A stretch of 64,000 nucleotides of DNA from Deltaproteobacteria bacterium (GTDB lineage: Bacteria > Desulfobacterota > Desulfobacteria > Desulfobacterales > Desulfobacteraceae), in the NCBI GenBank assembly GCA_013151635.1, contig JAADHV010000097.1, forward strand, positions 1 through 64,000, read 5' to 3'. Of this stretch, positions 1 through 7,753 are shown piece by piece. The position numbers were made by a program, and so were the translations under genes. The notes beneath the pieces were generated by a model, which saw only the letters and a program-made list of their open reading frames with translations, was not told where the DNA came from and ran no database searches. The first letter of the stretch is position 1. The number at the start of each line of letters is the position of its first letter.

Positions 1-462
1 TTCAACTTGCGGGGAAAAAGCAGCTTTCAAAGGTTCTTGTTTTTTATATTTTTTTTCAAGATTCAGAATAAAACTTGAATCCGACTTATTGAATCCGGAC
101 CGGACATATCCATAAGGACGGCTGCTGGTTAAAATAACAGCGACCACATTGCCCTGTAAATTTTCAATGGCAATATGGCTGATCACAGACTTTTCTTTTC
201 CCGTTATTTTAAACCCTTTTTTTAATTTTACATTTTTTAATGCAACCAGGATCTCTTTTTTTTCAACCTGAATGACTTTAACAGGAATGATCCGTGTCAT
301 AAAAAATTTAACAGACAAAGGATCATTCAGTATTTGTATTTCATTCATTACTGCCTGGTTTGCCGCTGCAATATGCGGCAAAAAAAAGGATAAAAGGATT
401 GATATGGCCAAGGCTTGCCCTAAGTTAAATAACTTGCCTGATTTATAGTTTGATTCTATCAT
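1..462 (-). CDS. exported protein of unknown function, C-terminus cut by window edge
   Basis: The frame is open from an ATG at 462 to base 1 (154 codons), so the gene continues left of the window; the ORF track misses it because it has no stop. The start follows AAAGG. Residues ~14-34 form a hydrophobic signal sequence ending near AAANQA, so the product is probably exported. The visible mature part is beta-rich, with alternating hydrophobic residues (for example VKVIQVEKKEILVALKNV), and faintly resembles AMIN-type periplasmic domains; this is an impression, not an identification. It lies downstream of the sigma-54 activator gene and has its own -24/-12 promoter candidate, which suggests it may be a target of that activator. 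Confidence 0.7.
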   Translation of the reverse strand, partial: MIESNYKSGKLFNLGQALAISILLSFFLPHIAAANQAVMNEIQILNDPLSVKFFMTRIIPVKVIQVEKKEILVALKNVKLKKGFKITGKEKSVISHIAIENLQGNVVAVILTSSRPYGYVRSGFNKSDSSFILNLEKKYKKQEPLKAAFSPQVE

Positions 463-533
463 AACCTTTACTTTGCTTTGTGGATTTATATCGTTTTATG
501 ATCCAATTCCAAGATGCCATATCTTAAAAAATA

Positions 534-549
534 AGCAAGTAGTATGCCA
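534..549 (-). promoter_or_regulatory. sigma-54 (-24/-12) promoter candidate
   Basis: The minus strand reads TGGCATACTACTTGCT. This matches the sigma-54 consensus TGGCAC-N5-TTGC with correct spacing between the GG and GC doublets. It sits about 70 bases upstream of the ATG at 462 and about 150 bases past the end of the gene for a sigma-54 activator. No enhancer sites were identified. Confidence 0.6.
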
Positions 550-698
550 TATCACAATAATCTGTATTTATAATAACAGATCAACCCTGGGAATTAAAGC
601 ATTGATTCAAGATGGAAGGATTTGGCGTGCAAGTAAGTGCTGGATACAGGCAACCAGCAGGTTATGGAAACGTCAATTAAATGACGCATGATAAAAAG

Positions 699-1763
699 TC
701 AAAAAAAAGGGCCCTGGCTTTCCGGCACTATATTCATCTTTTTTATTTTTTCCACAAGAGTGGTTCTATTCATTTTTAAAAGTTCCGCAGCCCTGGCTTT
801 TACCCATCCGGTTTCATCAAGGGCATGGCGTATCAAGGAGCTTTGATATTGATCCACAGCTTGATTAAATCCGATGCCGTTATTAAAAACCGACGCTACA
901 GAAGCACAAGTGTTTTGAGAAGAGTTATTGGTAATATATTCCGGCAGGTCATGAAGTTCAATTGTCCGGCCTTCAACAAGGACCGATATTCTTTCAATTA
1001 AATTTTCAAGTTCACGGATATTTCCAGGCCAGTCATAACTGAGTAAAGCTTTTTTGATGCTCTCGGAAAAAATTTTCACCTGATAGCCCTTGACCCTTTT
1101 GGAAAGGCTGTTCTGGAAATAATCGGCTAAAGACAGGATATCCTCTTTCCGTTCACGCAACGGAAGAATATGGATGGGAATAACGTTAAGACGGTAATAG
1201 AGGTCTTCCCTGAACAAGCCCTCTTTAATTGCCCGGGGCAAATCTTTATTGGTTGCAGAAATCACCCTTATATCCACTTCAATGGTTGTGGTGCCGCCAA
1301 CCCGCTCAAACCGCCTTTCCTGTATCGCTCTTAATAATTTCACCTGCAGTTCAGGACTCATATCACCGATCTCATCCAGGAAAATCGTTCCCTTATCTGC
1401 AATTTCAAACCGCCCGGTCCTGGACCGATGGGCACCTGTGAAAGCCCCTTTTTCATGTCCGAACAATTCACTTTCCAAAAGTTCGCCGGGAATGGCACCG
1501 CAATTGATGACAACCATGGGGCCGTTTTGCCGTGAACTGTTGTTATGAATGGCTTTTGCAATCAATTCCTTGCCCGTACCGCTTTCTCCTGTAATCAGTA
1601 CGGAAGAATCTGATTTTGATACTTTTCTTGCCATATCAAGGACTTTTATCAATCCCTTGCTGCCACCTGCTATCCCGGCCCGGTTAAATTCCGTCTTTTC
1701 AGGCTCTGGAGCATGGTTGATCCCGGCTTCTTCTTTTACAGCAGATGTCGGGGCAACTATCAT
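699..1763 (-). CDS. sigma-54-dependent transcriptional activator (AAA+ plus Fis-type HTH), no receiver domain
   Basis: This 354-aa protein remodels sigma-54 RNA polymerase at -24/-12 promoters. The AAA+ domain has Walker A GESGTGKE (59-66), the sigma-54 contact loop GAFTGA (106-111) and Walker B FLDEIGD (128-134). A Fis-type helix-turn-helix closes the C-terminus (ARAAELLKMNRTTLVEKIKK). The N-terminus is only ~30 residues and lacks the receiver domain usual in NtrC/FlrC-type proteins. Instead a separate CheY-like receiver gene overlaps its start by 4 bp (ATGA), so the two are probably translationally coupled and may form a split response regulator. Neighbouring chemotaxis and c-di-GMP genes suggest motility or surface-behaviour control (inference). 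Confidence 0.93.
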   Translation of the reverse strand: MIVAPTSAVKEEAGINHAPEPEKTEFNRAGIAGGSKGLIKVLDMARKVSKSDSSVLITGESGTGKELIAKAIHNNSSRQNGPMVVINCGAIPGELLESELFGHEKGAFTGAHRSRTGRFEIADKGTIFLDEIGDMSPELQVKLLRAIQERRFERVGGTTTIEVDIRVISATNKDLPRAIKEGLFREDLYYRLNVIPIHILPLRERKEDILSLADYFQNSLSKRVKGYQVKIFSESIKKALLSYDWPGNIRELENLIERISVLVEGRTIELHDLPEYITNNSSQNTCASVASVFNNGIGFNQAVDQYQSSLIRHALDETGWVKARAAELLKMNRTTLVEKIKKMNIVPESQGPFF

Positions 1764-2140
1764 TTTAAAATCTTTTCAAGCTTGTCAGAGATTGCTTCGG
1801 CAGTAAACGGTTTGACAACATAATTTGAAACACCTGCCTGAACCGCCTCTATAACATTTTGTTTTTGAGCTTCAGCTGTAACCATTAAAAAAGGGGTACC
1901 TTTATATGCATCGCTTGCACGAACTTTTTTTAAAAGCTCAAGGCCGGTCATTTTAGGCATATTCCAGTCTGATATAATCAGGTCTATACTCTGCCCTTCC
2001 AGTACTTCCCAGGCAGATGTACCATCATCAGCTTCCACAAGATTTTTAAAGCCAAGCTGTTTTAAAATATTCTTTAGAATCCTGCGCATGGTAGCAAAAT
2101 CGTCAACAATCAAAATCTTGATGGATGTGTCCATTGCCAC
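1760..2140 (-). CDS. CheY-like single-domain response regulator
   Basis: A 126-aa stand-alone receiver. It has the acidic pair VDD near residues 12-14, phospho-acceptor Asp in SDWNMP (D58), the conserved Thr in VTAEA and Lys in VKPF. The sequence VDDFATMRRI and DWNMPKMTGLELLKKVRA is close to classical CheY. The start is ambiguous: GTG at 2140 lies 5 nt after GGAGG, while the in-frame ATG at 2134 lies 11 nt after it. It overlaps the downstream sigma-54 activator by 4 bp and follows cheX. Its output partner could be the flagellar motor, as for CheY, or the neighbouring activator. Confidence 0.93.
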   Translation of the reverse strand: MAMDTSIKILIVDDFATMRRILKNILKQLGFKNLVEADDGTSAWEVLEGQSIDLIISDWNMPKMTGLELLKKVRASDAYKGTPFLMVTAEAQKQNVIEAVQAGVSNYVVKPFTAEAISDKLEKILK

Positions 2141-2173
2141 ATTTTCCTCCTTTAGTTGATTAAGACTCGCTTT

Positions 2174-2635
2174 CTATCTTTCAAAACACACCTCAATTGT
2201 AAAATCTCCATCGGCAGTATTAAAAGGGATCGCAATTTTCGGGCCTTCAGTATAGTGGATGATACTATGTTTTCTTCCGGTTATAACAGAAGGGATAGCG
2301 GCTTTAAATACCTTGCCGATCTCTTCAAGTTCACGTCTTGCCTGGCCTGAAATCATGTTTGTCAGCTCTCCCACGGCATCGGCTATCTCATTGTTCAATT
2401 CACTCATGGTTTCGCCAAACATATTTGACACAATTTTCAGGATACATTTTTCTTCAAAGGTCACTGAAATTGTGCCGTTAGCAACCCCTGTAAGCCCTAA
2501 AACCCCCGACACATCACCAACTGCCACATTGTCACTTTTTAAATAAGGTTTACCGGCATCCACAGTCATGAACGCCATGGTTTCCAAGACATTAATGGTT
2601 GCATTGATAAAAGGGTTTACAAGCCTAACATCCAT
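2174..2635 (-). CDS. cheX: chemotaxis phosphatase CheX-like protein
   Basis: At 153 aa this matches the CheX/CheC/FliY class, which dephosphorylates CheY-P. The catalytic E-x2-N pattern is visible in VGELTNMI, followed by SGQARRELEE, as in CheX. The protein begins MDVRLVNPFINATINVLETMA, also typical of CheX. It is encoded directly upstream of the CheY-like gene, so that receiver is its likely substrate. No kinase (CheA) is encoded nearby, so the phosphate source must lie elsewhere. Confidence 0.9.
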   Translation of the reverse strand: MDVRLVNPFINATINVLETMAFMTVDAGKPYLKSDNVAVGDVSGVLGLTGVANGTISVTFEEKCILKIVSNMFGETMSELNNEIADAVGELTNMISGQARRELEEIGKVFKAAIPSVITGRKHSIIHYTEGPKIAIPFNTADGDFTIEVCFER

Positions 2636-2668
2636 AATACATACCTTTTAATCGCATCAAATTGAGAC

Positions 2669-3022
2669 TCAGACGGAATCATCCATACTATTATAATGCA
2701 CAATATTTTTAAGATGAGAATATGTATCCACATCCATGGAGTCAAATACTATTCCCATGCCGTTATCAGTAATCCTGACAACGGTTCCCTTCATCAACAA
2801 TTCAATTTTATCTATCGTACCTGTAAGACAAACCTTGATTGAGCATTTTGTTCCGGAAGGAAATTTTTTATCCGTACTTATAAATATCCCTTTAAGGCTT
2901 AAATCCCTGGAACTTCCTTTGCAATTAATTTCTTTTCCATTGACTTCAAGCAGTATCTGGATTGCCGTTGTAAACCCGACCCTGGAATGCTTACGTCTTT
3001 CATCATTGTTGGAGACTGCCAT
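2669..3022 (-). CDS. PilZ domain protein (c-di-GMP receptor)
   Basis: This 117-aa protein is a single PilZ domain. It carries the c-di-GMP-binding arginine motif RRKHSR near the N-terminus and the second element DLSLKG about 30 residues later, in the pattern RxxxR...D/NxSxxG. A beta-rich body follows (TVVRITDNGMGIVF). It sits between cheX and an HD-GYP phosphodiesterase gene, all on the minus strand. A role linking c-di-GMP to motility or chemotaxis output is a reasonable inference from context. Confidence 0.9.
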   Translation of the reverse strand: MAVSNNDERRKHSRVGFTTAIQILLEVNGKEINCKGSSRDLSLKGIFISTDKKFPSGTKCSIKVCLTGTIDKIELLMKGTVVRITDNGMGIVFDSMDVDTYSHLKNIVHYNSMDDSV

Positions 3023-3103
3023 GGTAATTTTACCCCATGCATTTTCTTTTCATGCTTTTAATTTTAAAACAAAATAACACATTTCAAACCAAGGCTCAAC
3101 CCA

Positions 3104-4636
3104 TTAAAAATCATCCGGCAACTTGTGATCCGCAACTTTTAAAAACGCGTTTACAACTTCAGGATCGAACTGTGTGCCGATGTTCTCCTTTATGATATCA
3201 ATCACTTTAGTTCTTTCCATCCTTTTTCTGTATGCCCTGTCCGATGCCATGGCATCAAAGGAATCAGCAACACATAAAATCCTTGCAAGTTTCGGGATTT
3301 TGTCACCCTTTAATCCATCTGGGTAGCCTTTACCGTCAAACCGTTCATGGTGATGCCTTATAATCTCCATTTCACGGCCCCAAAGCCCTACTTTACTTAT
3401 AATATCAGCGCCGATAACAGGATGTTCCTTGATCTTCTCATATTCCTCATCCGACAACCGGCCCGGTTTTAAAAGGATGTCATCACGGATGCCTATTTTC
3501 CCGATATCATGAAGGCTTCCTGCAAACTTTATGTTACTAAGTTCTTCTGCTGTACAACCCATTTCCTCAGCAATCGTATGTGCGTACTTTGCAACTCTTT
3601 CAGAATGTTTTCTTGTATACAGGTCTCTTACCTCAAGTGCTGTTACAAATGATTGCAGCGTTGAAAAAAGGTTATCAACAATAACCTCATACAAACCGAT
3701 ATTCTCAATAGCAGAGGCAGCCTTCTGGGCGATAAAACTCATATAATAAATATCTTTTTCATTGAATAACTTATCTTCCCTGAACGAAAAAGCACTCGCA
3801 ACCCCAAAAATTTCATCACGGATTTTCAACGGCACGACCATCAGTGACCGGACAATATCATCTAAACGGTCATTTTTCCCTGACCCGGAAATCAGGCAGG
3901 GGTTGTTATCCTCACTTAGCACTTCAAGGATAAAGTCATTGGCAGCTTTTGAGAGTTCTTTTCCAAACAATGAGCGGACAGTTTCATTTTCAATACCGCA
4001 GTCTGAGCTGGCAAGTAAAACCAATGACTTATCCTGGTCCGAATAGATATGGAAAAAGGCCTTATCCGCCTTTAATTCGTCCACACCCAGGTCAGCTATT
4101 TTATTAAAAATACCGGAAGATGAATCTGTTGAAGAAAAATTCTCCATTACCCGGTTCAATGTGTTGACTTCTTCAACTTTACCCAGCAATTCATTATTCA
4201 ATTTTTTCAGCCGTTCCTGCCGTTCCACCTCTTCTTTTAAAATTAAATTCTCAATAAACAACTCGCGTTCCCGCAAAATTCTTCTGAGTGTTAATTCCAT
4301 CTGCTCAAGGTTAACCGGTTTTATCAGGTAATCAACAACACCGTTTTTTAATGTCTGTATGGAATTTTCCAGCGAAGGGTATCCTGTCATCACAACGACA
4401 GGAAGGGTGCTCTCTTTTTCCCTGATCTTTTCAGCCAGCTCCAGGCCATCCATCATCGGCATATTAATATCAGTAAACACACATTCGACTTTTACCCTTT
4501 TTAAAACTTCAAGGGCTTCAATCCCGTTGCCAGCAGTATAAACTTCATAACCCTTTCTCTGGAAATATCCTTCGCTCACATCAAGAATACCTTCCTCATC
4601 ATCAACAACTAAAATTTTGATCGGGTCGTTTCTCAT
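3104..4636 (-). CDS. response regulator with GAF and HD-GYP c-di-GMP phosphodiesterase domains
   Basis: A 510-aa protein with an N-terminal receiver (VVDDEEG, phospho-acceptor D56 in FTDINMP, conserved Lys in LIKPVN), a coiled segment, a GAF-like sensor region (about 160-320) and a C-terminal HD-GYP domain. The HD-GYP signature is clear: SLHDIGKIGI, then HHHERFDGKGYPDGLKG. HD-GYP proteins hydrolyse c-di-GMP, so this probably lowers c-di-GMP upon phosphorylation (RpfG-type logic). It is the first gene of the minus-strand signalling cluster and lies divergently from the lrp-lysA operon. Confidence 0.94.
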   Translation of the reverse strand: MRNDPIKILVVDDEEGILDVSEGYFQRKGYEVYTAGNGIEALEVLKRVKVECVFTDINMPMMDGLELAEKIREKESTLPVVVMTGYPSLENSIQTLKNGVVDYLIKPVNLEQMELTLRRILRERELFIENLILKEEVERQERLKKLNNELLGKVEEVNTLNRVMENFSSTDSSSGIFNKIADLGVDELKADKAFFHIYSDQDKSLVLLASSDCGIENETVRSLFGKELSKAANDFILEVLSEDNNPCLISGSGKNDRLDDIVRSLMVVPLKIRDEIFGVASAFSFREDKLFNEKDIYYMSFIAQKAASAIENIGLYEVIVDNLFSTLQSFVTALEVRDLYTRKHSERVAKYAHTIAEEMGCTAEELSNIKFAGSLHDIGKIGIRDDILLKPGRLSDEEYEKIKEHPVIGADIISKVGLWGREMEIIRHHHERFDGKGYPDGLKGDKIPKLARILCVADSFDAMASDRAYRKRMERTKVIDIIKENIGTQFDPEVVNAFLKVADHKLPDDF

Positions 4637-4787
4637 CTTTAAATTAATGCCGGCCTTCTTTACAATATAAAAATTTTATCCCCCAAATGTATCTTAAACC
4701 TTTTATTTTATCAACAAAAATCAAAAGATTGCCCGCACCTTGTTAACAAATGAATATAGTTCGTAAAAAATTAATAATCTCAAAACT

Positions 4788-4819
4788 ATATTCTTGACAC
4801 GTAATATATATAAGAATAT
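4788..4819. promoter_or_regulatory. inverted repeat overlapping the lrp promoter, candidate autoregulatory operator
   Basis: Perfect 8-bp inverted arms ATATTCTT (4788-4795) and AAGAATAT (4812-4819) are separated by 16 bp. The left arm overlaps the start of the -35 box and the right arm overlaps the -10 box of the promoter described next. Lrp/AsnC proteins commonly bind AT-rich inverted repeats at their own promoters, so autoregulation is the likely role (inference). Confidence 0.45.
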
Positions 4820-4822
4820 TAT
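4794..4822 (+). promoter_or_regulatory. sigma-70-type promoter for the lrp-lysA-cutA operon
   Basis: TTGACA at 4794-4799 and TATTAT at 4817-4822 are spaced by exactly 17 bp, a strong match to the housekeeping consensus. The start codon of the Lrp-type gene is 44 bp downstream of the -10 box. Confidence 0.65.
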
Positions 4823-4866
4823 ACTTCTAAAGAAAATTTAAAACCACAAAACATAAAGGTTAGAAA

Positions 4867-5328
4867 ATGGATAATACCGACCTTCAAATACTGCAAATTT
4901 TACAAAAAAAAGCCCGTGTACCCAATGTAGAAGTTGCCAGGAATATCGGGATGGCCCCGTCTGCAGTATTGGAACGAATCAAAAAGCTTGAGGCCAAAGG
5001 TGTGATCGAGGGATATGAAGTCCGTCTTAACCCGGATATGTTCCATTGTTCAATGATTGCTTTTATCCATATCAAGGTGGAAGACCCGGTCAGACTCAAA
5101 GACACGGGCATCATGCTTTCAAAAATCGAGCAGATCCAGGAAGTTCATTACCTTGCAGGAAAGGACTGCCTTATGGTCAAACTGCGCGTGTCAAACAACA
5201 AAGAGCTTGAGACCGTTTTAAGAACAAAGATTGCAAATCTTGACGGCGTCAAGGATACCAAAACCTTTATCGCCCTTTCCACTTATAAGGAAAGCGCCAA
5301 AATCATGTTGCCGGAAACCCTCAAATAA
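4867..5328 (+). CDS. Lrp/AsnC family transcriptional regulator
   Basis: At 153 aa it has the usual Lrp/AsnC length and architecture: an N-terminal winged HTH (MDNTDLQILQILQKKARV, then VARNIGMAPSAVLERIKKLE) and a C-terminal RAM/effector-binding domain. The RAM part includes VHYLAGKDCLMVKLRV. These regulators sense amino acids. It is 11 bp upstream of lysA and probably co-transcribed with it, so lysine or diaminopimelate supply is the likely regulated pathway (inference). The upstream inverted repeat suggests autoregulation. Confidence 0.93.
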   Translation: MDNTDLQILQILQKKARVPNVEVARNIGMAPSAVLERIKKLEAKGVIEGYEVRLNPDMFHCSMIAFIHIKVEDPVRLKDTGIMLSKIEQIQEVHYLAGKDCLMVKLRVSNNKELETVLRTKIANLDGVKDTKTFIALSTYKESAKIMLPETLK

Positions 5329-5339
5329 GGATTTTTATC

Positions 5340-6608
5340 ATGCCCATGTCAGATTCATACCATAAAAGGCTGTCTGAAATTCTACCGCAGGTTGTTGATA
5401 CATTTGGAACGCCTTTCCACATTTATGATGAAAAAGGGATAAAAAAGACATGCCGCAGACTAATTGCCGCATTTAAAGAAATTGACGGCTTCAAAGAATT
5501 TTTTGCCGTCAAAGCCCTGCCAAACCCCTCAATAATGAAAATCATGCAGGAAATCGGGTTTGGATTTGACTGCAGCTCCACGCCGGAAATCCAATTATCA
5601 AGGCAGATCGGCAGTTTTAAAAACGATATCATGTTCACATCAAACAACACCAGCCTTTCCCAGTTTGAAACCGCACAGAAAAAAGGAGGCTGTATCCTGA
5701 ACCTGGACGATATCTCCCTGATTTCAAAATTAAAAGATATTCCTGACCTTATCTGTTTCAGATACAATCCAGGCCCCCGGCGGAAAGGCAATAATATTAT
5801 CGGGAATCCTGTTGAATCAAAATACGGTGTCAGCCATAACCAAATCATTGATGCTTACAGCCAGTCATCAGGCCTTGGGGTTAAACGGTTCGGTATTCAC
5901 ACCATGCTGGCATCCAATGAACTGAACTACGAATATATGGTTGAAACCACAAGGATGCTCCTGGATATTGTTGATATGATATGTGAAAAACTTAATATAA
6001 CCTTTGAATTCATCAATATCGGCGGTGGACTTGGCATCCCTTACAAACCCGATGAAAAACCTTTTAACCTTGATTTCATGGCCACTGAAGTCGGCCAGCT
6101 TTTCCGGAAATTTAAAAAACAAAACGGCTGGCTTCCCAAACTATACATGGAAAGCGGCCGCTATATCACAGGCCCCCACGGCGTTCTTGTCACAAAAGTG
6201 ATTAACCATAAAAACATTTACAGAAAATATGTCGGCGTGGACGCTTCCATGTCAGCCCTCATGCGGCCCGGCATGTATGACGCTTACCACCACATTCATA
6301 TCCACGGCAAGGAAAACGCAGGTAACTTGGAAAAAGTAGATGTAGTGGGTGCGTTATGTGAAAATATAGATAAATTTGCCGTCCAGAGAGAACTGCCCGC
6401 AACTATTGAAGGCGATATTTTAGTCATCCACGACACCGGGGCTCATGGGCATGCCATGGGGTTTAACTACAACGGCCACCTGAGGCCAAAGGAGCTGCTA
6501 TTGAAAGAAGATTCAAGCGTAGAGCTGATCAGGAGAGCCGAAACCATAGAAGATTATTTTTCTACACTCAACTTTGAACCTGAAACTTTATTTCCCAATA
6601 AGCAATAA
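5340..6608 (+). CDS. lysA: diaminopimelate decarboxylase
   Basis: A 422-aa fold-type III PLP decarboxylase that converts meso-diaminopimelate to lysine. The PLP lysine is in FFAVKALPNP (K58). A glycine-rich phosphate loop is seen in NIGGGLGIPY, the ESGRY motif follows, then the active-site Cys region GALCENIDKFA, and finally HDTGAHGHAMGFNYNG near the C-terminus. These last motifs favour LysA over ornithine/arginine decarboxylases, although carboxynorspermidine decarboxylase-like members exist in the same superfamily. The start at 5340 follows AAGGA; an in-frame ATG two codons later is an alternative. It is second in an operon behind an Lrp-type regulator. Confidence 0.88.
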   Translation: MPMSDSYHKRLSEILPQVVDTFGTPFHIYDEKGIKKTCRRLIAAFKEIDGFKEFFAVKALPNPSIMKIMQEIGFGFDCSSTPEIQLSRQIGSFKNDIMFTSNNTSLSQFETAQKKGGCILNLDDISLISKLKDIPDLICFRYNPGPRRKGNNIIGNPVESKYGVSHNQIIDAYSQSSGLGVKRFGIHTMLASNELNYEYMVETTRMLLDIVDMICEKLNITFEFINIGGGLGIPYKPDEKPFNLDFMATEVGQLFRKFKKQNGWLPKLYMESGRYITGPHGVLVTKVINHKNIYRKYVGVDASMSALMRPGMYDAYHHIHIHGKENAGNLEKVDVVGALCENIDKFAVQRELPATIEGDILVIHDTGAHGHAMGFNYNGHLRPKELLLKEDSSVELIRRAETIEDYFSTLNFEPETLFPNKQ

Positions 6609-6612
6609 AATC

Positions 6613-6927
6613 ATGAAATACTGCATAGTACTTACAACATGCCCCAATGATGAAGAAGCAGACAAGCTTGCTTTACAACTAATTCATGAAAAACTTGCAG
6701 CCTGTGTTCAGTTAAGCCCCATAAAAAGTTATTACAGATGGAAAAATGAGCAGCATATTGATACTGAAATCAGGCTGCTCATAAAAACAAAATCCAAGCT
6801 GTATGAATCAGTTGAACAATTCATTAAAAAACACCATAGTTACGACGTCCCCCAAATCGTTCAACTGCCCGTAACGGACGGTTCAGATGAATACCTTGAC
6901 TGGATTGATGAAAATACAATCAAATAA
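6613..6927 (+). CDS. cutA: CutA1-like divalent-cation tolerance protein
   Basis: Starting at the ATG at 6613 (MKYCIVLTTCPNDEEAD) the product is 104 aa, the normal CutA1 size. The ORF-track start at 6574 lies inside lysA and adds an unlikely 13-residue extension. Family hallmarks are LIHEKLAACVQL, SYYRWKN, EIRLLIKT and a C-terminal SYDVPQIVQLPVTDGSDEYLDW. CutA1 proteins form very stable trimers. They are linked to metal tolerance, but their biochemical activity is unsettled. The gene begins 4 nt after the lysA stop codon and is probably in the same transcript. Confidence 0.93.
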   Translation: MKYCIVLTTCPNDEEADKLALQLIHEKLAACVQLSPIKSYYRWKNEQHIDTEIRLLIKTKSKLYESVEQFIKKHHSYDVPQIVQLPVTDGSDEYLDWIDENTIK

Positions 6928-6955
6928 CCAAGACCGGAAAAGCTGATACTCCTGT

Positions 6956-7438
6956 TCAATCTGAAAGTTTCAAGGCAAGCGTGGCAACCCTTTCTCCTAA
7001 TTTATTTGCATTTTCATTTATTTTATCATCAGGAGCACCTGAACAGGCAACGCCGTAATGTCCCGTGGCTGACAGAGGATCGCCTGTTATAACCATGCCA
7101 TATATCAGAAGGGCCTGGATAATTGACATCATGGTGGTCTCTTTTCCACCGGTGGGATCGCCTGATGTGGCAAATGCAGCCCCGATTTTTCCATCCATCT
7201 TTCTACGGGTACCGACAAAATCATCCAATACGGCTTTTAATTGTGCTGCCATGGTTCCAAAATAAACAGGGGAGCCTGCAATGACTCCACCTGCTTCAAT
7301 AAAGTCCTCTTTTGTAACTTCCTGTGTATTTTTTAATACACCCTGGACGCCCTCGACACTGTCAACACCCTCAAGAATGGCCCGGGCAAGCTTCCTTGTG
7401 TTTCCACCCTTTGAATAATAAAGAACAAGAACTTTCAT
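6956..7438 (-). CDS. flavodoxin / WrbA-like NAD(P)H:quinone reductase family protein
   Basis: A 160-aa flavodoxin-fold protein. The start at 7438 (MKVLVLYYSKGGNTRKLA) follows AAAGGGGG; the track's 11-residue extension is unlikely. The FMN phosphate loop is YYSKGGNTRKLA, and later flavin-binding loops are seen in GSPVYFGTMAAQLKAVLDD and ATSGDPTGGKE, close to WrbA/NAD(P)H dehydrogenase (quinone) proteins. It is presumably cytoplasmic and involved in two-electron quinone reduction or electron shuttling. It follows a small unknown gene on the same strand and may share its transcript. Confidence 0.88.
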   Translation of the reverse strand: MKVLVLYYSKGGNTRKLARAILEGVDSVEGVQGVLKNTQEVTKEDFIEAGGVIAGSPVYFGTMAAQLKAVLDDFVGTRRKMDGKIGAAFATSGDPTGGKETTMMSIIQALLIYGMVITGDPLSATGHYGVACSGAPDDKINENANKLGERVATLALKLSD

Positions 7439-7477
7439 ATATCCCCCTTTTAAAATTTTAAAATAAGACATTGAGTC

Positions 7478-7729
7478 TTAACACCTGCATGAATCTTTTG
7501 ACAAGCCAAAAGATGAATCCATTGAAATGGATGTCTCCTTGCAATATTTCTTTTTCAAATATTCACCAAAAGATATTAACAGGTCTGCAATTTTTTCAAT
7601 AGTTTTAAATTGCCTCCCCTGCCGGCCTGATCTGGCAAGTTTTAATAATCTAACCATTTCCGCTTCTTCCTCAAAGGCATGCCGGCGTTCTTTTACCAGC
7701 ATTTCTAACAGGGTTGGATTTGGTATCAT
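7478..7729 (-). CDS. small protein of unknown function (83 aa)
   Basis: An 83-aa, mainly helical, charged protein (LLEMLVKERRHAFEEEAEMV) with a well-placed GGAGG before its ATG. The C-terminus carries cysteines, ending DSCRC. No family was recognised. It lies 24 bp after the MocR gene and 39 bp before the flavodoxin gene, all on the minus strand, so it may form an operon with the flavodoxin-like protein. The Shine-Dalgarno site and position support it being real. Confidence 0.7.
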   Translation of the reverse strand: MIPNPTLLEMLVKERRHAFEEEAEMVRLLKLARSGRQGRQFKTIEKIADLLISFGEYLKKKYCKETSISMDSSFGLSKDSCRC

Positions 7730-7753
7730 CGTATATGCCTCCTTTACATATGC

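Noticed and set aside
473-691. 72-codon plus-strand ORF in the gap after the edge gene
   Set aside because: No ribosome site or protein-like pattern; the region instead holds the sigma-54 promoter for the minus-strand edge gene.
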